Shown here piece by piece: positions 1 through 5,052 of a stretch of DNA of 5,052 bases. Made by a program: the position numbers and the translations under genes. Origin of the DNA: JBDTZF01 sp040005265 (GTDB lineage Bacteria > Verrucomicrobiota > Verrucomicrobiia > Chthoniobacterales > UBA10450); NCBI GenBank assembly GCA_040005265.1, contig JBDTZF010000155.1, forward strand, positions 1 to 5,052, read 5' to 3'. Each line of letters opens with the position of its first letter. The stretch's first letter is position 1. A model generated the notes under the pieces. It was not told where the DNA came from. It worked only from the letters and a program-made list of their open reading frames with translations, and made no database searches.

Positions 1-385
1 TAAAACCGGCTTCGACTGTAGCCCGTGCAAACGTTGTCGCCTTGATCGCCTGCTCGGAAACATTGAGATCAAGCTCGTGCAGGCGGCGCTGATTATACTC
101 GCCGGAGAAATCCAGGGTGAGGTGCGTGTGCGCATCCATGAATCCCGGCGAAAGCGTCGCATCGCCCAGGTCGATCACCTGCGCGCCCGCCGGCGCGGCC
201 AGGTTGCTGCCGGCATCGACAATTTTGTCCCCTTGCACAATGACGACTGCATCCTGCAACAACGCCCTCGATTTTCCATCGAACATCCGCGCCGCTTTGA
301 GGACAATCGTTTGATCGGACGCAACAATGCTCCCAATGCCAAAGATCGCGAGTACCAGAATAGAGATCGAGCGGATGAAGTTCAT
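1..385 (-). CDS. Exported amidohydrolase (imidazolonepropionase-like), N-terminal part
   Basis: Partial gene: it starts at ATG 385-383 and runs off the left edge after 128 codons, about a third of the usual 400-450 residues. The first ~23 residues (MNFIRSISILVLAIFGIGSIVAS) form a signal peptide with probable cleavage before Asp24-Gln25, so the enzyme is likely periplasmic or secreted. Residues 27-80 give the small beta domain of the amidohydrolase superfamily (ARMFDG, VVIVQGDKIVDAG, VIDLGDATLSPG). It is followed by the metal-binding HxH motif in GFMDAHTHL (His86, His88) and then ATVEAGF, normally followed by TTVRD in this group. Known members (COG1228-type) are metal-dependent hydrolases of cyclic amides, dipeptides with C-terminal proline, or similar C-N bonds; the substrate cannot be told from this piece. 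The start was chosen by the signal peptide; no good ribosome site precedes it. It is divergent from the S15-type hydrolase gene, 248 bp away. Confidence 0.88.
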   Translation of the reverse strand, partial: MNFIRSISILVLAIFGIGSIVASDQTIVLKAARMFDGKSRALLQDAVVIVQGDKIVDAGSNLAAPAGAQVIDLGDATLSPGFMDAHTHLTLDFSGEYNQRRLHELDLNVSEQAIKATTFARATVEAGF

Positions 386-461
386 GCCCAGCCATAACAA
401 ATTCCCCACTGCAGAGGCAAGACCGAAACAGCCTCGCTCCGGGGCCCAACCGGCCCTCCAG

Positions 462-490
462 AAACTTGACCGCTTAAAGCGGTCAAGTTT
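462..490. repeat. Perfect 13-bp inverted repeat with 3-base loop
   Basis: Left arm 462-474 (AAACTTGACCGCT), loop 475-477 (TAA), right arm 478-490 (AGCGGTCAAGTTT): all 13 pairs match. A T follows the right arm on the + strand (TTTT at 488-491), and the complementary strand shows a TTT, so the shape is that of a bidirectional intrinsic terminator with a short U tract. The position is odd for that: it lies between two divergent genes, 77 bp before the amidohydrolase start and about 143 bp before the hydrolase start, with no gene ending here. Alternatives are a protein-binding operator shared by both promoters, or a dispersed palindromic repeat. The inverted repeat itself is certain; its role is not. 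Confidence 0.8.
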
Positions 491-557
491 TCGTGGTCTG
501 AGATTGGATCACTGGTCAGCGAACGGGTTGATCGAGGATCGAGAGCTTTGCCTCCAA

Positions 558-588
558 TCGAGGTCCTTCGCTTCGCTCAGGATGACGG
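558..588 (+). repeat. Dispersed 'CTTCGCTnCGCTC' repeat, copy 1
   Basis: Core CCTTCGCTTCGCTCAGGAT at 564-582, followed by GACGG. It matches copies at 2771-2802 (inverted) and 2844-2873. It folds as an imperfect hairpin: TCCT pairs with AGGA, then a 2x2 internal loop, then GC/GC around a TTC loop. When read in frame, this element gives the 'SFASLRMT' peptide seen in many spurious database ORFs of soil bacteria, which suggests a widespread intergenic repeat and not a coding sequence. It lies immediately upstream of the S15-type hydrolase gene and may therefore sit in its 5' leader. Confidence 0.6.
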
Positions 589-633
589 CGTGAGGACATT
601 TGGCAGTTGTTCATCGCGCCCTTTCTGGCTTCA

Positions 634-2463
634 ATGTCCGCCAGAATGAAATTGTCGATCCTGGTTTCCGCCTCTTGCCTAACTCTCGCTGCAAGGCTTC
701 TCGCCCAGACGCCTTCTGCGGCCTCGCCTTCGCCGTCTCAGCCGCCTACCGATTACGATCTTCGCTGGGGCGTTAAAATTCCGCTGCGCGACAAAGTTGA
801 GCTGAATGCGACGATTTATTCTCCGAAATCTCCGGACGGTTCAACGGCGAAAACGCCAGTCATCTTCACGCTCACCCCTTACATCTCCGACAGTTACCAC
901 GCTCGGGCGGCGTACTTCGCTTCGCACGGTTATACATTTGCGCTGGTCGATGTTCGCGGTCGCGGCAACTCCGCCGGCGAATTCGAGCCGTTTGCCAATG
1001 AGCCACGCGACGGGCACGACGTCGTTGAGTGGCTGGCGCAACAGCCGTTTTGCGATGGCAAAGTAGCGATGTGGGGTGGTTCCTATGCGGGGTTCGACCA
1101 ATGGGGAACGGCCAAGGAACTTCCGCCGCATTTGGCCACCATTGTCCCGGCCGCAGCCGCGCATCCGCCGCTTGATTATCCGTCCTACAACAACGTCGGC
1201 GAACTCTACGATATGCAGTGGTACACGTTCACCAGCGGCCACGCCGGTCAGGCCAACCTTTTTGGCGACTCAAAATTCTGGCGCACGAAATTTTTGGATG
1301 CTTACAAAAAACACATCGCGTTCAAGACGCTCGATTCGTTCGTCGGAAATCCTTCAGTCAATTTTCAGCGCATTCTGAAACATCCGACAGCTGACGCTTA
1401 CTACGACGCGATGGTGCCGAGCGTCGACCAATTCAAGAAGATGACGCTGCCGATCCTGACGATCACCGGGCAATACGATGGTGACGAGCTCGGCGCGATG
1501 ACGTTTTATCGCGATCACATCGCGAATGCCGCGCCCGATGTGCGCGCGAAACATTTCCTGATCATCGGGCCGTGGGATCACGCCGGCACGCGCACGCCCA
1601 CCGACGAAGTCGCCGGCGTGAAGTTCGGGCCCAGTGCGATTGTCGATCTAAACGATCTCCATCGGCAATGGTACGACTGGACGATGAAGAGCGGGGCGAA
1701 GCCCGAATTTTTGAAAAAACAGGTCGCTTACTATGTGATAGCGGCCGGAAACAACGGCGCCAATGGGGAATGGAAATATGCCGATAATTACGCGGCCCTG
1801 ATTGCGAATCCGAAAACGCTTTACCTCGATTCGAAGGATGGCGATGCGAACGGCGTTTTCCGTGCGGGATTTCTCACCGAGACGCAGCCAAAGGCCGGCG
1901 CGGACCAATACGTTAATGATCCGATGGACACCAGCCGTGGCGAAGGTACCGAAGGCGGCGAACCGAATGAAAAGACAGCGGGGCTCGATCAGCGGTTCGC
2001 GCTCAGTATTGGCAAGGATGGACTCGTTTATCATACGGCGCCGTTGCCGGCTGAGACTCCCTTGGTTGGTTGCCCCAAGCTTTCTCTCTGGGTTTCCATC
2101 GACACGCCGGACACCGATCTGGCCGCCGATCTTTTCGAAATCCAGCCTGACGGAACCAGCATCGGGATTTGGAGCGACGTGCGCCGGTTACGTTACCGCG
2201 AATCGCTGCGTGAAGCGAAGATGGTCAAGCCTGGCGAAATTGTGAAGTGCGATTTCGATCCCGGATTGTTCGTCGCTCGAAAGCTGATGAAAGGAAGCCG
2301 TCTTCGGCTTGTGGTTTCCTCACCGAACTCGATTTTCTGGCAGAAGAATTATAACTCAGGCGGAGTCGTAGCCGATGAAACCGCGAAGGACGCGCACACG
2401 GCGCATGTGCAGATCTATCACGACGCGACACACGCCAGCGCGATTCAACTGCCGCTGCGCTAA
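634..2463 (+). CDS. Exported CocE/NonD family hydrolase (X-Pro dipeptidyl-peptidase S15-type)
   Basis: Complete gene of 609 residues from ATG 634, a normal length for CocE/NonD enzymes. This alpha/beta-hydrolase family cleaves esters, amides or Xaa-Pro peptides; the substrate here is unknown. The nucleophile is Ser150 in MWGGSYAG (GxSYxG motif), after the family signature VDVRGRGNSAGEFEPF and PFCDGKVAMWG. Acid Asp282 is in TITGQYDGDE, and His316 is in IIGPWDHAGT, so the triad is intact. Tyr83 in LTPY is the expected oxyanion-hole residue. From about residue 365 a beta jelly-roll domain of the PepX_C type follows (LYLDS, DPMDTSRG, LSLWVSIDTPDTDLAADL) and runs to the end. The N-terminus is a signal peptide (MKLSILVSASCLTLAARLLAQ), then a Ser/Pro-rich linker. 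Start alternatives in frame are TTG 607 (weak TGAGGA at 591-596) and ATG 646. It is convergent with the gene at 2913-4019. It is divergent from another exported hydrolase, suggesting but not proving a shared nutritional role. Confidence 0.93.
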   Translation: MSARMKLSILVSASCLTLAARLLAQTPSAASPSPSQPPTDYDLRWGVKIPLRDKVELNATIYSPKSPDGSTAKTPVIFTLTPYISDSYHARAAYFASHGYTFALVDVRGRGNSAGEFEPFANEPRDGHDVVEWLAQQPFCDGKVAMWGGSYAGFDQWGTAKELPPHLATIVPAAAAHPPLDYPSYNNVGELYDMQWYTFTSGHAGQANLFGDSKFWRTKFLDAYKKHIAFKTLDSFVGNPSVNFQRILKHPTADAYYDAMVPSVDQFKKMTLPILTITGQYDGDELGAMTFYRDHIANAAPDVRAKHFLIIGPWDHAGTRTPTDEVAGVKFGPSAIVDLNDLHRQWYDWTMKSGAKPEFLKKQVAYYVIAAGNNGANGEWKYADNYAALIANPKTLYLDSKDGDANGVFRAGFLTETQPKAGADQYVNDPMDTSRGEGTEGGEPNEKTAGLDQRFALSIGKDGLVYHTAPLPAETPLVGCPKLSLWVSIDTPDTDLAADLFEIQPDGTSIGIWSDVRRLRYRESLREAKMVKPGEIVKCDFDPGLFVARKLMKGSRLRLVVSSPNSIFWQKNYNSGGVVADETAKDAHTAHVQIYHDATHASAIQLPLR

Positions 2464-2467
2464 CTAC

Positions 2468-2537
2468 TGTAGCGGCGCTCTATGAGCGTCGCCGTTTCAT
2501 CCAAACAAGTTCGCGACGGTCATAGACCGTCGCTACA
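2468..2537. repeat. Inverted pair of REP-like hairpins (BIME-like element)
   Basis: Unit A (2468-2492) begins TGTAGCGGCGCTCTATGAGC. Unit B is its inverted partner at 2513-2537 and ends GACCGTCGCTACA. Read in the same direction the two 25-base units agree at 22 positions. Each folds into a 9-bp stem with a TAT or ATA loop. Two of the three differences (unit positions 11 and 19) face each other in the stem and swap C-G for G-C. The third (position 8) gives G-T in A and A-T in B. All changes therefore keep the hairpin. A 20-bp spacer separates the units, so the whole can also fold end to end. It starts 5 bp after the hydrolase stop codon, the usual place for REP elements, which can stabilise or end transcripts. 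Confidence 0.85.
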
Positions 2538-2642
2538 AAAAATGGAATTGATTGTCGATCTTGCGCGAGCGCTCAGTGCGTTGAAACGCATTTTAGCGGC
2601 CGATCGCCCAACCCTTGTATCGTTGTAGGCAGAGGGGCGAAG

Positions 2643-2750
2643 ATGAGCGCGGTGCCGTCGAGTTTCCCGTCGGACGCGACTCTGGCGATGTACGCTAGGT
2701 GTCTGTTATTCGAACGCGAGGTAATGCTGGAGAAACTGCGCACTCACTAG
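2643..2750 (+). CDS. Possible 35-residue small protein of unknown function
   Basis: An open frame of 35 codons from ATG 2643 to TAG 2748-2750. It is preceded by GAGGGG at 2632-2637, five bases before the start, which is the best Shine-Dalgarno match in the window. Third codon positions are mostly G or C, as in the neighbouring genes. The peptide begins MSAVPSSFPSDATLAMYARC and ends EVMLEKLRTH; the second half could form a charged amphipathic helix. There is no signal peptide, membrane segment or motif that I recognise. It lies between two pairs of palindromic repeats in a convergent intergenic region. It may be a real small gene, a decayed remnant of a larger one, or chance: 35 codons are not improbable in this composition. 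Confidence 0.27.
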   Translation: MSAVPSSFPSDATLAMYARCLLFEREVMLEKLRTH

Positions 2751-2770
2751 AAGTTATTTCGTAAACAGCG

Positions 2771-2802
2771 GTGTCGTTCTAAGCGCAGCGAGGAATCCCT
2801 GA
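2771..2802 (-). repeat. Dispersed 'CTTCGCTnCGCTC' repeat, copy 2 (inverted)
   Basis: On the - strand this reads TCAGGGATTCCTCGCTGCGC followed by TTAGAACGACAC, which aligns with the copies at 558-588 and 2844-2873 with a few mismatches and one extra T. The shared core is CGCTGCGCT, flanked by TTCC and GAA arms that can pair. It faces copy 3 about 41 bp away, so the two form an inverted pair, as the unrelated REP-like units upstream do. Confidence 0.5.
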
Positions 2803-2843
2803 TCATTTCTGGTGCACGTTTGCGCGATGGCGGAGACATGGTT

Positions 2844-2873
2844 AGAGATCCTTCGCTGCGCTCGAGATGACAT
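2844..2873 (+). repeat. Dispersed 'CTTCGCTnCGCTC' repeat, copy 3
   Basis: Core AGATCCTTCGCTGCGCTCGA followed by GATGACAT. It shares CCTTCGCT-CGCTC-GATGAC with copy 1 at 558-588 and is inverted relative to copy 2. In one + frame it would encode EILRCARDDMP, the kind of peptide seen in spurious ORFs made from this repeat. It lies 40 bp beyond the stop codon of the gene read from the opposite strand, so it would be in that transcript's 3' end. Confidence 0.55.
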
Positions 2874-2912
2874 GCCGATTTCGATTTATCAGAAGGCTCC
2901 TAAATGCCCTGC

Positions 2913-4019
2913 TCAGCTACCATGGGCGAAAAACTCGATGGCATGTTCCGGCCATTCGCTGATGTGGCTATGGAAGCCGTTCTTTAGCGAGATCTTGTTG
3001 TGGTTATGAGTGCCGGCCATGATAAGTTCAGGCCCGTCATTTTGCAGACGCGTGGAGGAACGTTCATCGGGCATCACCAAGGCCGCGTGACCGGGTTTTG
3101 TGGGATCGGTGTTCTTGTAGATCGCTACAACCACTTTACCATTGTTCGCAAGCTGCTGGGCTTGGGAGAAGAGCTCCGCGTTATCAGCTAGTTTTCGCCA
3201 TCCTCTACCTGCGCCATCGCTATTCAGCCAGTCGGCCTGAGCGTTGGCTAACAAGAGTTGCCCATGTTCCGGTGGCCGAAGAATGTAGATTCCCCGCCGT
3301 TGACAAGCTGCCGCGACAAAGGCGCTGCAATGGGTTTTGTTGCCGTGCTCCGACTCGGGCATGTCCGGCTCGCCGGTCTCCCAGTTCACGTGATGCTCCG
3401 CTATCCAAAGGCTTTCGACATTCATGGAGAGATAGAACTGTTTCAGACGCAGGCCGGCGGCCGAGAGGGGCAGACTTTGTTTTACGTCGGCTTTGGGACT
3501 CGCCGGAGTTCCCGGCGCGCGCCCGCCCGGCGTCCCAAGTTCAGTAGTTAGAGATGCTTCCGACGCGACGCCGGCTTGAACAGTAACACCCGCTAGCTGC
3601 TGGCCAGCATCTTCCAGCTTATACAGATACGTTTTGCCGGCTTTCACCTTCATCTCGCGCCGGCCTTTGCCTTGTTCGACTACCTTCTTTTCTTCCTGGG
3701 CACCGACCTTCACCCAGAGTTCCGCATAGGGATGGGCGCTTCCTCCGTCCCAGGTGAGGGTAGTCGCGCCCTGAGTCTGTCCAGCGGGAATGGTAACATT
3801 ACTTGGACTGGCAGTAATTACCGGAGCACCCTGGGGAGTTTCCTTTGGTGCCAGCGACCGACGTTTCGCACCGGCGCCCGCGGCCGGGGCTGGAGGGAAG
3901 AGCGTGCAAAGTGAGATGAACACGATGAATGCTTTTGCTGCAATCGAACAAGCTCTTTTCGGTTGATCGCCGCTCTTGGCTGTGAATACCAGTCGATTAA
4001 ATCGATATTCTATTGTCAT
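2913..4019 (-). CDS. Exported protein: Ig-like domain plus predicted Cys/His (NlpC/P60- or CHAP-like) hydrolase domain
   Basis: I do not recognise a named family; 368 residues from ATG 4019-4017. After a basic n-region of about 27 residues comes a hydrophobic stretch (AAKAFIVFISLCTLF) ending in PAPAAGAGA, a likely signal peptide or signal anchor. Residues ~65-152 look like an Ig/FN3-type beta sandwich (APVITASPSNVTIPAG, TTLTWDGG, AELWVKV, KAGKTYLYKLED). A Gly/Pro/Ala linker follows (~160-187). The C-terminal part has the pattern of a papain-like cysteine hydrolase: Cys231 in NKTHCSAFVAAAC, His311 in KPGHAALVM, and a possible third polar residue in GTHNHNK (~347-351). Conserved-looking LRPPEHGQLLLANAQADWLN lies between Cys and His. 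By family knowledge such domains cut peptidoglycan peptides or amide bonds; this is inference here. A GTG at 4088 would add 23 basic residues ahead of the start; no good ribosome site supports either. Confidence 0.85.
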   Translation of the reverse strand: MTIEYRFNRLVFTAKSGDQPKRACSIAAKAFIVFISLCTLFPPAPAAGAGAKRRSLAPKETPQGAPVITASPSNVTIPAGQTQGATTLTWDGGSAHPYAELWVKVGAQEEKKVVEQGKGRREMKVKAGKTYLYKLEDAGQQLAGVTVQAGVASEASLTTELGTPGGRAPGTPASPKADVKQSLPLSAAGLRLKQFYLSMNVESLWIAEHHVNWETGEPDMPESEHGNKTHCSAFVAAACQRRGIYILRPPEHGQLLLANAQADWLNSDGAGRGWRKLADNAELFSQAQQLANNGKVVVAIYKNTDPTKPGHAALVMPDERSSTRLQNDGPELIMAGTHNHNKISLKNGFHSHISEWPEHAIEFFAHGS

Positions 4020-4179
4020 ATGCTTTAGGACGGACGCGATCCTCCGGTCAATTCTATTTTTAAGCTTCGCGGCAACTCGTTTTGTCACATTGCCGAAAGG
4101 TCAGCGTCGGCGCGGCCATCATAATTCCATATCTCAACAGCAACCTTGTTTCCGCACGTCCGAAACGCGAATCTCGCAC
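4020..4179. promoter_or_regulatory. Divergent promoter region (160 bp)
   Basis: This spacer lies between the start codons of two genes transcribed away from each other, so it should hold both promoters. I cannot assign a -35/-10 pair with good spacing on either strand; AT-rich candidates are around 4049-4062 and 4119-4131. No palindrome of operator size stands out. Neither start has a good Shine-Dalgarno site. If the left gene really begins at GTG 4088, the spacer shrinks to about 90 bp. Confidence 0.35.
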
Positions 4180-5052
4180 ATGAAGAATTCCCGGCGCAAA
4201 CTTATACCGTTTCTCATCACCGTCGCGGCCCTTACGGTCGGACTGTCGCAGACAGTTCGCGCTCAGGACATCGTGACCAAGGATGTCGCGGGACACGACC
4301 ACCCGCTGCTCAAGCGTTACGAAAGTTCGTTCATCGTCGCCTACAGCGAGAAGGCATACGACCAATACAAACTCATTATCGGCAAAGCGCTCAATCCGAC
4401 ATTGGAAAGCAGCGGCGGCAAACAAATCGAAAAGCAACAGCCGCTCGAAGGTAAAGTCGCCCGCATCACATACTTCGCGCCGAAAGGGCGGTCAGTCCTC
4501 GAAGTGTTCCGCAACTACGAGCAGGAACTAAAAGCCAAGAACGCGGAAACGCTTTTTACCGGGGCCAATGCGGAAGAGCTCGGATACGATTTCGGCAGCG
4601 CCCCGCAATACGCGGATTGCGACGGCCAGCTCTTTCCCTACAGCCATACCGATGCGCGATATGGCGCGTACAAGATCGACAATACGTACGTCGCCATTTA
4701 CGCCGCCGCGTTTGAGAACGGCTACACCAAACACCTCATCGAAAAAGGCCAGGTCGGTGTGCAGGTCGACATCATCGAAGCCAAACCGATGGAGCAAAAG
4801 ATGGTGACTGTCACCGCCGGCGAAATGGAAAAACAAATCGAAGCCAGCGGCAAAGTCGCGCTCTATGGCATCTACTTCGATTTCAATCGCGCCGAGATCA
4901 AACCCGAGTCGGAGCCGACGCTGAAGGAGATCGCCACGCTCATGCAGTCGAAGAACGCGCTCAATATTCTCGTCGTCGGCCATACCGACAACGTCGGCGC
5001 GTTTGAATCGAATAAAACGCTGTCGCAAAAACGAGCCGAAGCAGTTGTTGCA
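4180..5052 (+). CDS. Exported OmpA-family protein with N-terminal DUF4892-like domain, C-terminus cut by the window
   Basis: Partial: 291 residues from ATG 4180, missing roughly the last 40-60 residues of the OmpA domain. A clear signal peptide (MKNSRRKLIPFLITVAALTV then GLSQTVRA) with cleavage before Gln29-Asp30 exports it. Residues ~33-205 (DVAGHDHPLLKRYESSFIV, RITYFAPKGRSVLEVFRNY, YVAIYAAAFENG) resemble DUF4892, a domain of unknown function; I judge this by pattern only. From about 236 comes the OmpA C-terminal domain (YFDFNRAEIKPESEPTLKEI, VVGHTDNVGAFES, LSQKRAEAVV). Asp270 and Arg285 occupy the positions that bind diaminopimelate in OmpA, so peptidoglycan anchoring in the periplasm is likely. 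There is no lipobox and no visible beta-barrel, so it is probably soluble or associates with the membrane by other means. No clear Shine-Dalgarno site precedes the start; the signal peptide fixes it. Confidence 0.9.
   Translation, partial: MKNSRRKLIPFLITVAALTVGLSQTVRAQDIVTKDVAGHDHPLLKRYESSFIVAYSEKAYDQYKLIIGKALNPTLESSGGKQIEKQQPLEGKVARITYFAPKGRSVLEVFRNYEQELKAKNAETLFTGANAEELGYDFGSAPQYADCDGQLFPYSHTDARYGAYKIDNTYVAIYAAAFENGYTKHLIEKGQVGVQVDIIEAKPMEQKMVTVTAGEMEKQIEASGKVALYGIYFDFNRAEIKPESEPTLKEIATLMQSKNALNILVVGHTDNVGAFESNKTLSQKRAEAVVA

Larger units (their letters stand above)
2464..2912. other. Convergent intergenic region rich in palindromic repeats
   Basis: This 449-bp stretch lies between the stop codons of two converging genes. 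It begins 5 bp after the S15-type gene with an inverted pair of REP-like hairpins (2468-2537). It then has about 230 bp of otherwise unique sequence containing one possible small gene (2643-2750), and ends with two inverted copies of the 'CTTCGCTGCGCT' repeat (2771-2802 and 2844-2873). A weak terminator-like hairpin for the upstream gene is at 2575-2592 (7 pairs including one G-T, TGAA loop, only TT after it). Another possibility is that the REP-like hairpins themselves end or protect both transcripts. No larger gene, RNA gene or transposase is visible here. Confidence 0.7.

Noticed and set aside
93..449. 118-residue - strand open frame
   Set aside because: It overlaps the amidohydrolase gene in another frame; the frame starting at 385 gives a signal peptide and the HxH motif, while this one gives a Cys/Arg/Gly-rich sequence with no recognisable fold.
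502..559. 7-bp inverted repeat GATTGGA / TCCAATC
   Set aside because: Seven pairs separated by a 44-bp loop are expected by chance at this scale.
327..593. 88-residue + strand open frame ending in SFASLRMTA
   Set aside because: It runs across the amidohydrolase start region, the palindrome and repeat copy 1; its C-terminus is the translation of the dispersed repeat, a known sign of a spurious ORF.
694..714. Possible lipoprotein signal (SASC) in the S15-type hydrolase
   Set aside because: The codons are near 679-690, and the -3 position before the Cys is Ser and not Leu/Val/Ile; the segment fits an ordinary signal peptide better.
2575..2594. Terminator-like hairpin (AGTGCGT-TGAA-ACGCATT)
   Set aside because: Only seven pairs with one G-T, and the T tract is broken after two further bases; kept as a remark in the intergenic entry, not as a feature.
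2542..2628. 28-codon open frame (MELIVDLARALSALKRILAA...)
   Set aside because: It looks helical and protein-like, but it is very short, starts inside the A-run next to the REP-like element, and has no ribosome site; too weak to call.
2812..3009. 65-residue + strand open frame with EILRCARDDMP
   Set aside because: It translates repeat copy 3 and then the antisense of the Ig-like/Cys-His gene; not a real gene.
3098..3547. 149-residue + strand open frame and other long frames inside 2913-4088
   Set aside because: They are antisense or shifted shadows of the Ig-like/Cys-His gene, Arg/Pro-rich with no motif.
4528..5028. 166-residue - strand open frame
   Set aside because: It is antisense to the OmpA-family gene, whose signal peptide and GHTDNVG motif are unambiguous; long antisense frames are expected with this codon bias.

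Overview
The window carries four protein genes in the order (-) (+) (-) (+), separated by intergenic DNA rich in small repeats. Two of the genes run off the edges. Base composition is moderately GC-rich with G/C-biased third codon positions. Three or four of the products look exported, and none of the four main genes has a convincing Shine-Dalgarno site. The intergenic DNA holds two families of short palindromic repeats that I associate with soil Verrucomicrobiota (Chthoniobacterales/Udaeobacter-like) and Acidobacteriota genomes. A chromosomal fragment from such a soil bacterium is my best guess, but it rests on recall and not on a marker gene. I see no RNA gene, insertion sequence, CRISPR array or phage gene.

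Layout. Positions 1-385 (-) encode the N-terminal 128 residues of an exported metal-dependent amidohydrolase of the imidazolonepropionase-like group. A 248-bp divergent spacer follows, with a perfect 13-bp inverted repeat at 462-490 and one copy of a 'CTTCGCTnCGCTC' repeat at 558-588. Positions 634-2463 (+) encode a complete exported CocE/NonD (peptidase S15-type) alpha/beta hydrolase with an intact Ser-Asp-His triad. Positions 2464-2912 are a convergent intergenic region with an inverted pair of REP-like hairpins (2468-2537), a possible 35-residue small gene with a good ribosome site (2643-2750), and two inverted copies of the 'CTTCGCTGCGCT' repeat (2771-2802 and 2844-2873). Positions 2913-4019 (-) encode an uncharacterised exported protein with an Ig-like beta-sandwich domain followed by a predicted Cys/His papain-like (NlpC/P60- or CHAP-like) domain. 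After a 160-bp divergent spacer, 4180-5052 (+) encodes an exported protein with an N-terminal domain resembling DUF4892 and a C-terminal OmpA peptidoglycan-binding domain, cut by the window end.

How they fit together. The genes do not form an operon: each changes strand relative to the last. The common theme is the envelope. There are two exported hydrolases (amidohydrolase and S15-type) that could act on peptides, amides or esters outside the cytoplasm, a candidate cell-wall or peptide cysteine hydrolase, and a peptidoglycan-anchored OmpA-type protein. I found no clear undescribed system. The items most worth following are the covarying REP-like pair, the perfect palindrome between the first two genes, the possible 35-residue gene, and the Ig-like plus Cys/His protein.
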